Source: Acetobacter nitrogenifigens DSM 23921 = NBRC 105050 (GTDB lineage Bacteria; Pseudomonadota; Alphaproteobacteria; Acetobacterales; Acetobacteraceae). Taken from it: 64,000 nt of DNA. The stretch lies in the NCBI RefSeq assembly GCF_000429165.1, contig NZ_AUBI01000004.1, forward strand, positions 62,001-126,000. Reading direction: 5' to 3'. Position numbers and translations under genes: made by a program. Of this stretch, positions 7,499 through 17,641 are shown piece after piece. Under the pieces are notes generated by a model that was not told the origin of the DNA, searched no databases, and saw only the letters and a program-made list of their open reading frames with translations. Positions within the stretch are counted from its first letter, which is position 1; each line of letters begins with the position of its first letter.

Positions 7499-10400
7499 TA
7501 CGGAACCGCCGGGCAGGAGAATCCGCGCAGAAGATCGAAAACGAAGGCCCCATCCGACGGAACGGTAACGTGCACTTCCTCGCCGTCCGGGAACAGGAAC
7601 ACTCGCTGACCGCCTTCGGCGGGTTGCTGAAAGCCCTGCTGCAAAAGACGGAACGGCGCCCACGGGCCTTGCGCCTGCGCCAAAGTCTGCGCGCCGTCCT
7701 TTCGCGTGCGCGTGATGGTCGCAGGCGAGAGACCGTCGGAGCCAGGCCACGTCAGATGCACCGTAGAGTCAGGATGTACCGTCGCGGCGCCGAGCGAGAG
7801 AGAAAATTCGGGCGAACTTTTCAGACTTATCGGGAACGATACGAACGGCGCGCCTCCCGCCGGGAAAAACGCCTTGCGGATCGCGGTGGCACGCTGGAAA
7901 GCGGCCAGTTGCTGCGCCGTGAACGGCGGCGTGACGCCGCCTGTCGGATGGAGCCGCCAAGTGGGGCCACTCTGGTCCGTGTAAGGAGCGACAGACGTCT
8001 GAAAATATTGGTCGAGCAGACCGCCCGGCGCGAATACCCGCACGAAACCATCCAGCGGCGCGTCCGTCGTAGCTTCCACGTCGAACGGAAAGTGGTTTTT
8101 AACCAGCGCGGTGCATGCCTTTCCCGGACCCTCGGCGCCGTTAAATGCCCCGGACGCCGATTGCCGCGCCGCCTGACCAAGCGCCGAGCCGCCGGATTCG
8201 GCGATCTGCTGCAACCATGTCGCGACCGGTTCGGGCTGGCGCGACGCCTCTGTACGCAGCCGCTGCGCAGGGTCCAAAGACGCGCCCGCCGTCATCGGCA
8301 GGGCGCCGGGCGAAGCGACGCCCCGCGACAATTCATCGCTGAGCTGCCCGATAAGTCTGAGAAGCGTTTCGATCGCCGGGGCTCCCGAGCCCTCAGGATG
8401 AATCAGCGAAAAAAGCGGCTTGTTGCTGTCATTCCATGACGCGGCGACAACATCCATCGGATCAAGCGGAGCCTGCTGGACCGCCGCCGCAGCGCCCTGC
8501 TCCTTGCTTTGGGGCGGCTTGGGCATCGGCACGGTCTGCGCGTCAGCAATGGACGCCACCATATCGCGCAAAGGCGATTGCGGCGAGGACAGCATATACA
8601 GGCTGCTTTCCACCTGCGAGCGATCCCCGGTCAGCCGCAGCGAAAGATCGTTCAGGACGCGATCCCAATGCTTGCGGGCGTCGTCGACCCAGAGCTGCGC
8701 GACCTCGGATTCAAGCCCACCGACCGCCGAGCCGTTGACTGTCACGTCCGGATCGCGGCCGATCACCCACGATTCATCCGCCACAGCGCGGGCCGCTGAC
8801 GGCAAGTCCTTTCTGACCGCGACCGCGAAGCCCTGACCGGTATAGAAAGCGGGCACGCCGTCCGTCATAGGCGCGCCGCTACGCCGGGAGAAAACAGTAT
8901 CAGCCACAGCGCCCAGCACGCCTGCGGGCGACCACGTATGAATATCGGCAGGCAACGCACTCGCGCGGAGACGTCCGTAGATTCTTTCTGCAGGCGTCAC
9001 GTGACCGAAGGCGATGCGCGCCTGACGAATAAGATCCCCGTCAAGATGCGCTTCCGCTGGCGGCGGAAGCGCCAGAAGCGCATCCAGATGATGGTCCAGC
9101 CGCTCACGTAGCGCGACATTGAGGGAGCCCGGGAACAGTCCACCCCACGCCTGACGGAACCAGTCCTCGACGATGCCCGGCTCGCGCGGACCAAGGCCAC
9201 CGAGCAGCAGATAAACACGCGTCGCTTCGTAAAGCACGCCAGGGTCGTGCATGTGCTGGCGCATCTCATGCTCGACCCGCCAGACCAGTCGCGGATAGAA
9301 CTGTCGCCGCAAGGCGTTCTCGTACGCCGACCTGCCCGCGTCGTCGATCGCGCCGCGCGGCGCCAGATGAAAAAATCGGGCCAGACGATCCGGTTGCGGC
9401 TGCTGCGCCGCTGAGATTTTATCGAGTACGTCGCAGACCTGCACCAGATCCGCGTCGCTATCCACCGCCTTGCCCGCGAGCGGCGTCACCGCGTCACGGT
9501 AAGCCGCAAATATCTCAAGGCGCTGCTGCACCATGGCGCGCGCCTCCATCTCGGCGCGCCAGATCAGCACAAGACCGACGACCGTGCAGAAGACAAGCGC
9601 CGCCAGAGCCGACGAACGCACCATCCGCCTGAGCCTGTAGCGATCCGGCGCCTGCGAGACGAGCAGCGCCTCACCGAGCACCACTTCGCGAATAAGCCGG
9701 GTGAGGAAGTAGGCTCTGCCCCGGTTACCTTCGGGCGCACCCACACGTTTCTGGTCGATCCCAAACGACTTGACGAGCGCGCCTGCAAGCCGGTCGAGCG
9801 GAGCGCCGACCTGCGTCGCTGACGTGAAATAGACGCCGCGCACCAAAGGGGCCTGATCGACGCGACTGCCGCTGAAACCGATCTGCAGAAACGACGACAG
9901 CGGCTCGAGAAGGCTTGCGACTTGTAGCGGAAAGCCGCTGATCAACGCGCGCCTGTCGGCGCCGCGCTCGGCTTGCAGACGCTCGATCAAACGCGCCTCC
10001 AGCCTTCCGAGCAACAATCGAAATTCCTCGAGAAACGCGTCCTGCCCCTGCTCCAGCCGGAAGGTCATGCCCCAGACCTGCTCGCGGGATTGACTGTCGA
10101 GATCATCGAAAAACGCGTCGAAGCCCGCGAGGCGATCCGCCTTGTTAAACATGAGATAGACCGGTATCCGCATGCCGAGCCGTTCGGTCACCTCGTTGAT
10201 TCGAAGCCGAATCTGGCGCGCATGGGCCTCAAGCGTCTCAGGCGTCGCCTCGATGATCTCGACCAGCGAAATCATCACCAGCAATCCGTTGACCGGCTGA
10301 CGCGGACGCGCCTTGCGCAAGGCGTCCAGAAAGCCGAGCCACCCCGCGCGATCAACGGTGCGATCAGAATCCTGCGTGGTGTAACGGCCCGCGGTGTCGA

Positions 10401-10923
10401 TCAGCACCGCCTCCTCGGCGAACCACCAGTCGCACAGACGCGTGCCGCCAACGCCACGAAGCGCCTCGTCTCCATCCTTCTCAAGCGGGAAATGCAGGCC
10501 GGAATGACGCAACGATGTGGTTTTGCCGGACCCCGGCGGCCCAATCAGGATATACCATGGCAGCTCGTAGAGACGACGCACGCCGCGCCGACGCAAAGCG
10601 ACAATCGCCTCCTGCAATTTCTTCCGCAGAGCCCGGACTTCATCGTTCGCCGCCTGCTCGTCCTGCTGCCCTTCCTTCTTGTCGATCAGGGCGTCCCGGA
10701 CCTTGCTTTCTTCTGTACGGCGGCGGCGATGGAGCACATACGTAACCGCTGCAACGATCAGACAAGCGGCCGCGACGGCTATCGCACGACGCAAAATCGG
10801 CGCGAAAAAAGGCACAAACGGCAGATAAAACCACAGCATCGTGCCGATCATGACGGCTATGCCGAAAGCGGTGGACCAGCGGTTGCGAAACAGCATCCGC
10901 AGCAACGACAAAACCTGACTCAT
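7498..10923 (-). CDS. tssM: T6SS inner-membrane protein TssM (IcmF)
   Basis: A 1,141-residue protein of normal TssM length. Two hydrophobic segments lie near residues 17-62, and a third follows at about 440-465 (LAALVFCTVVGLVLIW). Between them is a cytoplasmic NTPase-like domain with Walker A GPPGSGKTTSLRHSG at about 128-140. The Walker A is intact, which is not true of all TssM proteins. The rest is the large periplasmic domain that spans towards the outer membrane and normally contacts TssJ. Its ATG overlaps the TGA of tssL (ATGA), as expected for the TssL-TssM pair that builds the membrane complex. Confidence 0.95.
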   Translation of the reverse strand: MSQVLSLLRMLFRNRWSTAFGIAVMIGTMLWFYLPFVPFFAPILRRAIAVAAACLIVAAVTYVLHRRRRTEESKVRDALIDKKEGQQDEQAANDEVRALRKKLQEAIVALRRRGVRRLYELPWYILIGPPGSGKTTSLRHSGLHFPLEKDGDEALRGVGGTRLCDWWFAEEAVLIDTAGRYTTQDSDRTVDRAGWLGFLDALRKARPRQPVNGLLVMISLVEIIEATPETLEAHARQIRLRINEVTERLGMRIPVYLMFNKADRLAGFDAFFDDLDSQSREQVWGMTFRLEQGQDAFLEEFRLLLGRLEARLIERLQAERGADRRALISGFPLQVASLLEPLSSFLQIGFSGSRVDQAPLVRGVYFTSATQVGAPLDRLAGALVKSFGIDQKRVGAPEGNRGRAYFLTRLIREVVLGEALLVSQAPDRYRLRRMVRSSALAALVFCTVVGLVLIWRAEMEARAMVQQRLEIFAAYRDAVTPLAGKAVDSDADLVQVCDVLDKISAAQQPQPDRLARFFHLAPRGAIDDAGRSAYENALRRQFYPRLVWRVEHEMRQHMHDPGVLYEATRVYLLLGGLGPREPGIVEDWFRQAWGGLFPGSLNVALRERLDHHLDALLALPPPAEAHLDGDLIRQARIAFGHVTPAERIYGRLRASALPADIHTWSPAGVLGAVADTVFSRRSGAPMTDGVPAFYTGQGFAVAVRKDLPSAARAVADESWVIGRDPDVTVNGSAVGGLESEVAQLWVDDARKHWDRVLNDLSLRLTGDRSQVESSLYMLSSPQSPLRDMVASIADAQTVPMPKPPQSKEQGAAAAVQQAPLDPMDVVAASWNDSNKPLFSLIHPEGSGAPAIETLLRLIGQLSDELSRGVASPGALPMTAGASLDPAQRLRTEASRQPEPVATWLQQIAESGGSALGQAARQSASGAFNGAEGPGKACTALVKNHFPFDVEATTDAPLDGFVRVFAPGGLLDQYFQTSVAPYTDQSGPTWRLHPTGGVTPPFTAQQLAAFQRATAIRKAFFPAGGAPFVSFPISLKSSPEFSLSLGAATVHPDSTVHLTWPGSDGLSPATITRTRKDGAQTLAQAQGPWAPFRLLQQGFQQPAEGGQRVFLFPDGEEVHVTVPSDGAFVFDLLRGFSCPAVP

Positions 10924-12257
10924 TGACCGGAAGTTCCGTCCACCGTGATCTCGACGCGACGGTTCGCCCGCCGTCCCTGTTCGTTGCTGTTGTCGCCTAT
11001 CGGAGACTGATCGCCCATACCAATCGCCGTAACGCGATCTCCGCCGATATACGGCGAGAGAATTTCCGCCGCAGCCCGCGCGCGCGCCAGAGCGAGGTCG
11101 TAGTTGGAAGGGAATACAAGCGAATGGATCGGCTGCGTGTCGGTATAGCCCTCGACCCGCGTCTTGCCCTCGTTATGCCCAATCGCGTCGCCGATGCGCC
11201 GAAGGACAGCGACATATTGCGGCAGCACCGTCGCCTGCCCAGACGCGAACATGCCCTGACTCTGCAGGCGAACAATCGGAACCGACTCCGTTCCCTCGAC
11301 CGACAGATGCCCCTGCTGGATATCGCCCTGCAGAGCCGCGATAAGGCGGGAACGCAGACCCGGACGCTGAGGCGTCGGCGGAGGCGGAGTCTCCGGCCCG
11401 GCGCGGGTGATCGTCGCCATCGTCGCGGGCGGCAGATGGGCGGCAGCCGAAAGCAGGTCGTCAGAAGAACTGCCTATTCCGAAAGACGCGAAGGCGTAGA
11501 CGACGCTGAGCAACCCGACGCCCACAATCCCGGCCAGCCATAGCGGCGTCTCGAACCGTGGCGCGCGGAACGGGCGGGCGAGCCCCATCCAGTGCGGCGA
11601 CAGGTCCCGAGGCGCCGAGCCCTTCAGGCGCATGATCGTCGCGTAGGTTTCCTCCCGCGCCTGATCCAGTTCGGCGGGACCACGCGGCGAAAGACGGTAC
11701 TGACCCTGCATGCCCAGCGACATGCAGAGATACATCAGCTCCAGCAGTGGCAGAAACGCGTTGGGACTACCCAGAAGCTTGCGCAATATCTGAAAGAAGC
11801 GCTCGCCGCCTTTGACGTCACGATGGAACGCCGAGGTGAGCGACAGGTCAGCCCACGGCCCACGGCTGCCCCATGGCGTGCATTGCACGACATCGTCCAG
11901 ACTGGCGCACAGCACGTAATGAGCGATCCGGATCATATCCGGATCGATTCGCTCCTCACGCAGCGCGGCTTCGTAGCTGCGGATTTCACCAACCGTCCGC
12001 TCCCGCAAAGCGCCGGGATCAGGGACAGTCAGCGTATTGCGCAACCGGGCGATCAATGACAGCAACGGGCCGGCGTAGGCTATGATCGGAGATTCTCCGG
12101 TGCCTGCGAGAGACGCGAAATCGGCCTCCGCCGTCGACGAAGCCGTTTGCGCGGGCGTGTTGGCGCGTTGCGCCAGAGCCGATAGGGCTGAGCGGGGCAT
12201 AATGACCGTACGGTCGTCGTCCTCAGGCTCGGCGAAGGGATTTGCGTATTCACTCAT
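10920..12257 (-). CDS. tssL: T6SS inner-membrane protein TssL (DotU) with OmpA-like C-terminus
   Basis: A 445-residue extended TssL. After a disordered N-terminus, residues about 55-225 form the cytoplasmic DotU hook (IAHYVLCASLDDVVQCTPWG). One membrane helix lies at about 239-259. The periplasmic C-terminus is an OmpA-type peptidoglycan-binding domain with VEGYTDTQP and SNYDLALARARAAAEIL, close to the NxxLSxxRAxxV consensus. This tethers the T6SS membrane complex to the cell wall. It overlaps tssK and tssM by 4 bp each, indicating one transcript. Confidence 0.95.
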   Translation of the reverse strand: MSEYANPFAEPEDDDRTVIMPRSALSALAQRANTPAQTASSTAEADFASLAGTGESPIIAYAGPLLSLIARLRNTLTVPDPGALRERTVGEIRSYEAALREERIDPDMIRIAHYVLCASLDDVVQCTPWGSRGPWADLSLTSAFHRDVKGGERFFQILRKLLGSPNAFLPLLELMYLCMSLGMQGQYRLSPRGPAELDQAREETYATIMRLKGSAPRDLSPHWMGLARPFRAPRFETPLWLAGIVGVGLLSVVYAFASFGIGSSSDDLLSAAAHLPPATMATITRAGPETPPPPTPQRPGLRSRLIAALQGDIQQGHLSVEGTESVPIVRLQSQGMFASGQATVLPQYVAVLRRIGDAIGHNEGKTRVEGYTDTQPIHSLVFPSNYDLALARARAAAEILSPYIGGDRVTAIGMGDQSPIGDNSNEQGRRANRRVEITVDGTSGQ

Positions 12258-13579
12258 GCGCGGATGGCCCAGAGTTCAAGCATCAGATTCGGGAAGTCAT
12301 TGGAAACATGAATGGCGAAGCCGCCCGAGTGCTTCATCGCTTCCCAATGCGGCGAATGGCGCTCAAGCTCGAAATACTGGGCGCCTGGAATATAAGGCAT
12401 CTGCCGCGGCGCCACCGGCAGCAGACGCAACTCGATGCCCGGCAACGCGACGTTGACCAGTTCGCGGATATGCTCGACGGCTCCGATCTTCGCGGTTTTC
12501 GGGAAATCCCGACGAAGCGTCTCGCTCGGCACATCGGCGCGCGCCACCAGCACGATGGAGCCACCGACGAGAATGGTGCGGTCGGTGATCGTCCCGACCC
12601 GAACGCCATGCCGGTGCTCCCGCAGAGGAATTTGCACCGCCGTCTGTTCCAGCACGCTCGACAGCGACCGGCGGATGGCGGCGGTCACAGGGGCGAAGCT
12701 GCGCTGCAGGTCGTCGTGGCGATATGTCTCGAAACTTTCCGGGCGACGCGACGACTCGGTGAACGTCGCCAGTTCCCCGGCCATTTCAAGGAACTTCCGA
12801 TACAGCTCTTCGGGATGAATGCGCCCGGTATCCGCCAGATGCGACAGCAACGACTGCCAGCCGTTGATACGTTGCAGCAACATGAAGTCAGTGACCTCGC
12901 TGTTGCTTTTCGCGCCTATCGCCGTCAGACGCGCGGCGATCGCTTCGCGCCGTTGATGCAGCACCCCCACGAGCTCGACGAGCAGGTTCGCGAGCACTGA
13001 CGACACGTGGCAGGAGATGACAGGCGGAATCCAGTTCGGGTCCAGAATGACACGCCGGTCGGCCGTAACCTCGACGATGCGCGCGACGGGCAGGCAGAGA
13101 AACCCGGCCCGATCGTCCGTATCAAGCATCAGACGCGGTGCCAGACGTCCGATCTGGATCGTCGCCTGCGCCGTCGCCCCGGAATGGGTGTCGTCGATAT
13201 CCATTTCCCGCGCCTGAAACCGTACGGGCCGACCTGCGTCCCCAAACTCCGCCCGGCCGGGCCCTGCGATAGGAACCGCGAGATGCACCAGCACGTCCCG
13301 CGCTGAATCGGGCGCGAGGAGAGGCTGCGGCAATTCGGACTCGTCCGGCGCGAAGAACTGGGTGCCGTCCTCGAAAAGTCCTGCCGCAGAGGCGAGGCCG
13401 AAACGGCCGGATGAGAGCAGGTCCCGCGCGACGACGAGTTCAGTGAACCCCCACGAGTAGGGCCGCAGCATCGTCAGGCCCCGGCCGAGAGCCTGGCTGC
13501 TCCAGCGGTCCTGCTGCTGAAAATGCTGCGCGCGGAGGAACATGCCCTCCTGCCACACAACGCGATTGGCCCAACTCAC
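12254..13579 (-). CDS. tssK: T6SS baseplate protein TssK
   Basis: A 441-residue protein with the family's N-terminal signature VVWQEGMFLRAQHFQQQDRW and the usual length. TssK is a trimeric cytoplasmic adaptor linking the TssEFG baseplate to the TssLM membrane complex. The ATG overlaps the tagH stop, and its own stop overlaps the tssL start, so translation is probably coupled through tagH-tssK-tssL-tssM-tagF. Confidence 0.95.
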   Translation of the reverse strand: MSWANRVVWQEGMFLRAQHFQQQDRWSSQALGRGLTMLRPYSWGFTELVVARDLLSSGRFGLASAAGLFEDGTQFFAPDESELPQPLLAPDSARDVLVHLAVPIAGPGRAEFGDAGRPVRFQAREMDIDDTHSGATAQATIQIGRLAPRLMLDTDDRAGFLCLPVARIVEVTADRRVILDPNWIPPVISCHVSSVLANLLVELVGVLHQRREAIAARLTAIGAKSNSEVTDFMLLQRINGWQSLLSHLADTGRIHPEELYRKFLEMAGELATFTESSRRPESFETYRHDDLQRSFAPVTAAIRRSLSSVLEQTAVQIPLREHRHGVRVGTITDRTILVGGSIVLVARADVPSETLRRDFPKTAKIGAVEHIRELVNVALPGIELRLLPVAPRQMPYIPGAQYFELERHSPHWEAMKHSGGFAIHVSNDFPNLMLELWAIRA

Positions 13580-15099
13580 GATCTTTTATCCTTCGCGTCT
13601 CGTAGAACACGCTGGTCGGAGGCTCCAATGTCGCGCAAGGCCGCCTCATAAGCCCTGCCGAAAGCCCGCCCGAACACCCCGTCCATATTTTCCTCGAGTG
13701 AACGCGCGACCTCCCCATGGGATTGCACGTAGGCGTTCCAGGCTTTCGCCCGCCGAAGAAGCGACAACGGCTTGCCGGGTTCGTAGGCCAGACGCCCGAG
13801 CACGGCTTCGGGTCCGTTGCTGCGCAGCAACTCCTCGGCTGCGGCCTCCATCGCTCGCGTCACGGCGATTTCGTGCTTGCGAATGTCGTCCATCGTGTCG
13901 GCGATCGCGCCTGACGGGCTGACGCCGGTGCGGCGACCGACCCCAAGCAGCGCTGCAATCGCGTCGTCGTCGTCGATTGCGAATTTGAGCGGGTTGTTAC
14001 CGTGCGGCTGGATCATGGTCCGGTCTATGCGAAATTCGCCCTTGATCTCGGCGCGCGCGATCATCGCCCGCCGAAGACCAGTCACCATCGCGCGAAACGC
14101 GCGCCCCATTTCCTCCATCAGCTGCGCCGGCTGTTCGACCGACGCGCCGTCAATTCCGGCCCCACGAAAGAAAGCGGCGACCACACTCTCGTCTTCGCCA
14201 GATTGCGGCGAAGACGCATACCCCGTTTGCGGCTGCGGCGCATGGAGTGACGGCGGATGCGAGACCGGTCCCTGTTGCGGGAGCGGCGCCTCGAACGGCG
14301 ACGTCGCCGACGGAGCGGCCATCGGGACGGGCCCGGACGGCAAGGTAGGGTCGAGTGTCGGATGCGGCGACTGCGCCCCGGGCGTCGCCGGAGTGGGTGA
14401 TTGCCGCTCTATTGCCGGAGGCTCTTCGCTCAGCGGGACTTCCCAGTCATCGGGCAACAGCAGCGAGGTCGGCCTCGGTGGTGTAAACGAGGCCTCCAGA
14501 TCCGATACGGCGTCGCTGGGAGTGAGAGAATCGCCCTTCCTCCGGGGCGCTGGCGACGTTGCAATCTCACCCAAAGCAATATCGAAAGGATTGACGATCG
14601 ACAGCGTTCGCGGCTTGTCCGATCGGATGCCTGAACCTGTCAGGTCAAAGAAAGCGCCCGGCCCGGTTTCCTGCTCGAATACACTTTCGAACGTGGTTTC
14701 GCGGTTGTGAGTCATCGGCTTCGGCGGGTAGCGCCCGCCCGCGGCCCTGCCCCCGAGCGTCGCCTCGTCACCCGAAGTATTCGTCGCCTCGACCAGCTTC
14801 GCGTCGATTTCGTAACTGCCAAAACCTATACGGTCTCCGTCACGAAGTTCGCACGGCACACCCGGCGGCAACAACCGGCCATTGACCGTCATGCCGTTGC
14901 TGCTGAGATCGGTCACCATCCAGCGCGCTTGCTGACGCACGATCTCGCAGTGGCGTTTGGAAAGCAGGCGTTGAGGGTCCACCAGCACCCAGTCGCAGCC
15001 GGCGCCGCGCCCGAGCGTGACCCTGTCGCCCTGAACGTTGAAATCCTGAAGGCTCACACCGGTCGGGACGCGATGCACCGCGAGAATCAGGCTTTTCAT
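13576..15099 (-). CDS. tagH: T6SS-associated FHA-domain protein TagH
   Basis: About 507 residues from the ATG at 15099. An ORF start 33 codons upstream exists, but GGAGGAG sits just before this ATG and the FHA fold starts here. Residues 1-100 are an FHA domain (VTLGRGAGCDWVLVDP, LLSKRHCEI, DLSSNGMTVNG). A Pro/Ser/Thr-rich linker of about 200 residues follows. The C-terminal 190 residues match the TagH tail (FFRGAGIDGA, then KGEFRIDRTMI and NNPLKF). In characterised systems, FHA proteins of this locus are targets of PpkA and trigger assembly. It lies between vgrG and tssK. Confidence 0.92.
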   Translation of the reverse strand: MKSLILAVHRVPTGVSLQDFNVQGDRVTLGRGAGCDWVLVDPQRLLSKRHCEIVRQQARWMVTDLSSNGMTVNGRLLPPGVPCELRDGDRIGFGSYEIDAKLVEATNTSGDEATLGGRAAGGRYPPKPMTHNRETTFESVFEQETGPGAFFDLTGSGIRSDKPRTLSIVNPFDIALGEIATSPAPRRKGDSLTPSDAVSDLEASFTPPRPTSLLLPDDWEVPLSEEPPAIERQSPTPATPGAQSPHPTLDPTLPSGPVPMAAPSATSPFEAPLPQQGPVSHPPSLHAPQPQTGYASSPQSGEDESVVAAFFRGAGIDGASVEQPAQLMEEMGRAFRAMVTGLRRAMIARAEIKGEFRIDRTMIQPHGNNPLKFAIDDDDAIAALLGVGRRTGVSPSGAIADTMDDIRKHEIAVTRAMEAAAEELLRSNGPEAVLGRLAYEPGKPLSLLRRAKAWNAYVQSHGEVARSLEENMDGVFGRAFGRAYEAALRDIGASDQRVLRDAKDKRS

Positions 15100-15267
15100 G
15101 TGCGATCTCCTCCCATTGCTCCGTGTGAAGAACGAATCGCCTGATACACGTCGCTTGCCGTCAGCCGGGCCGTCCCCTCTCCTGAAACGCCCGAACACTG
15201 AGGTTGGCGCTTCAGAACGTCAGGAACGCTCGCCACACCATGCGGCGATTTAAGAACACTCACCCGA
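15100..15267. other. Intergenic region between vgrG and tagH
   Basis: 168 bp downstream of vgrG and upstream of tagH. The end next to tagH carries the strong GGAGGAG ribosome binding site (about 15105-15111 on the minus strand). I see no clear terminator hairpin with a T run, so read-through from vgrG into tagH is plausible. A separate tagH promoter cannot be excluded. Confidence 0.35.
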
Positions 15268-17076
15268 TTACGGCTGAATCAACACCATACCACCTGAAAT
15301 CGTCACAGTCGCCGTTCCGTTTATCGTGATTTCGGGCGCTTCGACGGTGATGCCCGCCGGCGTCATGGTAATGATCGACTCTCCGCATTGCAGCTTAATG
15401 CTGGTTTCGGCCTGCATGAGAATGCTGCCCATCTCCGCCGTAGTGCTGATATTACCGGTTCGGCTGGTGAGCGAATCGTCATCATGCACGACGGTATCGC
15501 GTTCACCTCCTATGCTGTCGCTCTGGTTGCGCTCGACCTCCATAAGGTGGTCCTTCTGCGCGTGCATGAAGAACACTTCCTGCCCAAGGCGATCGTCGAA
15601 CGAAAGTTCGTTGTAGTCCTGCGTGCCGCCGCCGTGCGTCGAGCGGCTGCGAAAACCCATCTTCGTCTTTTCGGACGGGATATCGAAAACGGGCGGGTTT
15701 TGCTCGTGATAGAAACACCCCATGACGACGGGGTTGTCGCAGTCGCCGCTCATGAACGAGATGCCGACCTCGGTGCCCACGCGCGGAAGATGTTGCCATC
15801 CCCACTTGTTGCCGGACCAGGGGTGCAGTACGCGCGCCCAGATCGCCATACTCGCCACCGTCTCTTTACGGTGATCGAACAGCGGCCGCACCTTGATGCG
15901 CCCGAGACGATCGGCGTGAATCTCTTCCCCGCCGTCACCCAGCACGATCGCCGAGTAGATGCCCGTCATCACCGGCCGGTGACAGACCAGCGGCTCACGC
16001 CAGGGCGTCTTGACCAGAAACGCGGAAAACTGCGCGACGTAATCCGCGGGGGAAGTCCCGCCCACCCACGTGTCGTCCTGCGCGCTGTGGAAGACTTCCT
16101 CCACGACATATTCGTTATCCGCGCCGTTATCCGTCGGATCGCTCAGCAGCATAAAGCGGAAACCGGGGCAGAGATTCGGGTCGTAACCACGGCCGCCGCA
16201 CAATGTCGAACGAACGTCGGACGCCTCCGTCGCGAACCGCGCGCGATCGCCCGCAATACTGTGCTCTGTGGTCATCGACGGCCAGCGGTAAACGTCGCGT
16301 TTGCCGGAATCGGGACCAGCCAACTGCGCCACGCCACGTCCGGAAACCGGCGTCGTCGGCTGCGTCGGGTCGTAATCCTGCGTCTTAACGACGCCAAAGC
16401 CGGTAGCGGCGCTGGTGCGCCAGTCGTTAAAAATATCGACGTTGTCGCCAAGCTCGATCACACGATGGTCCGGCTGCTCCATCTTCTGGAACCCCTGATT
16501 GGAATCCGTCACAATCAGGGTGTGCTGGTCCTTCGTATGCTCGAAATAATAAAAAAGACCGCTTTCCTGCATGATACGATGACAGAAAGTCAGGTCGTCT
16601 TCATTGAATTGCGTAGTGTATTCACGGGGCGTCTGCGCGCCAGTCACCTGGAACTTGACCTTGGTGACGCCATGGTCACTGAAAACCTGACGCAGGATCT
16701 GAACCGCCGTCTTTTTCTGGAAGATACGGCAGTCGACGCTCTGGCTCAGGAACCAGAGCGACGGCACGGCCTCGATACGGTAGTGCCAGCGCCCGCGCTG
16801 CTCGATGCCGAGCGCCACAAACTGCCTGACGACGCCATGAAAAAACCGGTCGATCCCTTCCTTGCGGCGAACGGTGATCGATACCGGCTGCCCCAGAAAC
16901 GTATCAGCGTCGAGACCCTGCTCGGTGCAGACCGCCTCGATCGACATGACGTAAGGAGCAGAAAGGCGCTCGTGTGCGCGCAGGCCGACAGCGTGAAGCG
17001 TTCCTTCCTCAAACGGTTGAGTGTCGTCGCCCATGGGCGACTTCATCAACAGAAGACTAGGGAACCCTCCCCCCAT
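15268..17076 (-). CDS. vgrG: T6SS spike protein VgrG (TssI)
   Basis: A 602-residue VgrG whose start has GAGG seven bases upstream. The gp27-like N-terminal region contains the usual motifs (QFNEDDLTFCHRIMQESGLF, HTLIVTDSN). The gp5/OB region follows (GRIKVRPLFDH, WARVLHPWSGNKWG, GTEVGISFMSGDCDNPVVMG). The C-terminus is the short repetitive beta-needle ending GGMVLIQP. No effector domain extends beyond the needle, and no cargo, PAAR or adaptor gene follows. It is therefore a plain structural spike as far as this window shows. It sits between hcp and tagH. Confidence 0.96.
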   Translation of the reverse strand: MGGGFPSLLLMKSPMGDDTQPFEEGTLHAVGLRAHERLSAPYVMSIEAVCTEQGLDADTFLGQPVSITVRRKEGIDRFFHGVVRQFVALGIEQRGRWHYRIEAVPSLWFLSQSVDCRIFQKKTAVQILRQVFSDHGVTKVKFQVTGAQTPREYTTQFNEDDLTFCHRIMQESGLFYYFEHTKDQHTLIVTDSNQGFQKMEQPDHRVIELGDNVDIFNDWRTSAATGFGVVKTQDYDPTQPTTPVSGRGVAQLAGPDSGKRDVYRWPSMTTEHSIAGDRARFATEASDVRSTLCGGRGYDPNLCPGFRFMLLSDPTDNGADNEYVVEEVFHSAQDDTWVGGTSPADYVAQFSAFLVKTPWREPLVCHRPVMTGIYSAIVLGDGGEEIHADRLGRIKVRPLFDHRKETVASMAIWARVLHPWSGNKWGWQHLPRVGTEVGISFMSGDCDNPVVMGCFYHEQNPPVFDIPSEKTKMGFRSRSTHGGGTQDYNELSFDDRLGQEVFFMHAQKDHLMEVERNQSDSIGGERDTVVHDDDSLTSRTGNISTTAEMGSILMQAETSIKLQCGESIITMTPAGITVEAPEITINGTATVTISGGMVLIQP

Positions 17077-17161
17077 ACCTATACCTCACAAGAACAAGAA
17101 CAGACGAGCCAACCACCGGCGCAAGGCGTAGCCTGCGACCGGGGTCAGCTCAATAGCAACC

Positions 17162-17641
17162 TCAGGCGACGTTGGACGTGGTGAGGTCGAAGATAACGGT
17201 CTGGCTGGACGTGCTGCCGTCCTTGAGTTCCGGCGCGTCCATCACGCTGATCTTGGAGAAGTTGAACGACAGGGTTTCCGTCGGGCGGTCCTGATTGTGA
17301 CCGGAGTTCACCAGACTGGAAATGATCACCTCTTCCAGGGTGATCGTGCGAAAAATCGTCTCGCCCGAGTGATCCGTGCGCGTGAAGTCGATCTGCACTT
17401 CGGCGGCGGGCATGCCCTTGAAAGCGGCGACCGTCAGCGGGTGGCTGGCGTTATCAATGTACTTGGTGACCGTCAGTTCGCTGACATACGCGGACGACGA
17501 TTCACGGTTGCTGCCGACGCCGACGGCGCTGCGGATGCTACGCGAGGTGCTCCACTGCGAGTCCAGGACCTCGATCCAGTCTGTGTGGGCCTGCTCCGTG
17601 ACGTTACCGGTAGCGCTGGGGAATTTCATGTAAATAGCCAT
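17162..17641 (-). CDS. hcp: T6SS tube protein Hcp (TssD)
   Basis: A 159-residue Hcp, the normal size, beginning MAIYMKFPSATGNVTEQAH. It keeps the family pattern of a beta-barrel with SELTVTKYIDNASHPL and GETIFRTITLEEVIISS. Hexameric rings stack to form the inner tube that is expelled with VgrG at its tip. AGGAG lies 11 bases before the start. The gap of 232 bp to clpV upstream is the largest in the leftward arm and suggests hcp has its own promoter, as is common for this abundant protein. Confidence 0.96.
   Translation of the reverse strand: MAIYMKFPSATGNVTEQAHTDWIEVLDSQWSTSRSIRSAVGVGSNRESSSAYVSELTVTKYIDNASHPLTVAAFKGMPAAEVQIDFTRTDHSGETIFRTITLEEVIISSLVNSGHNQDRPTETLSFNFSKISVMDAPELKDGSTSSQTVIFDLTTSNVA

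Noticed and set aside
15388-17184. 598-codon ORF on the plus strand
   Set aside because: It is antisense to vgrG, Arg/His-rich and without family motifs; long antisense ORFs are expected in GC-rich coding DNA.
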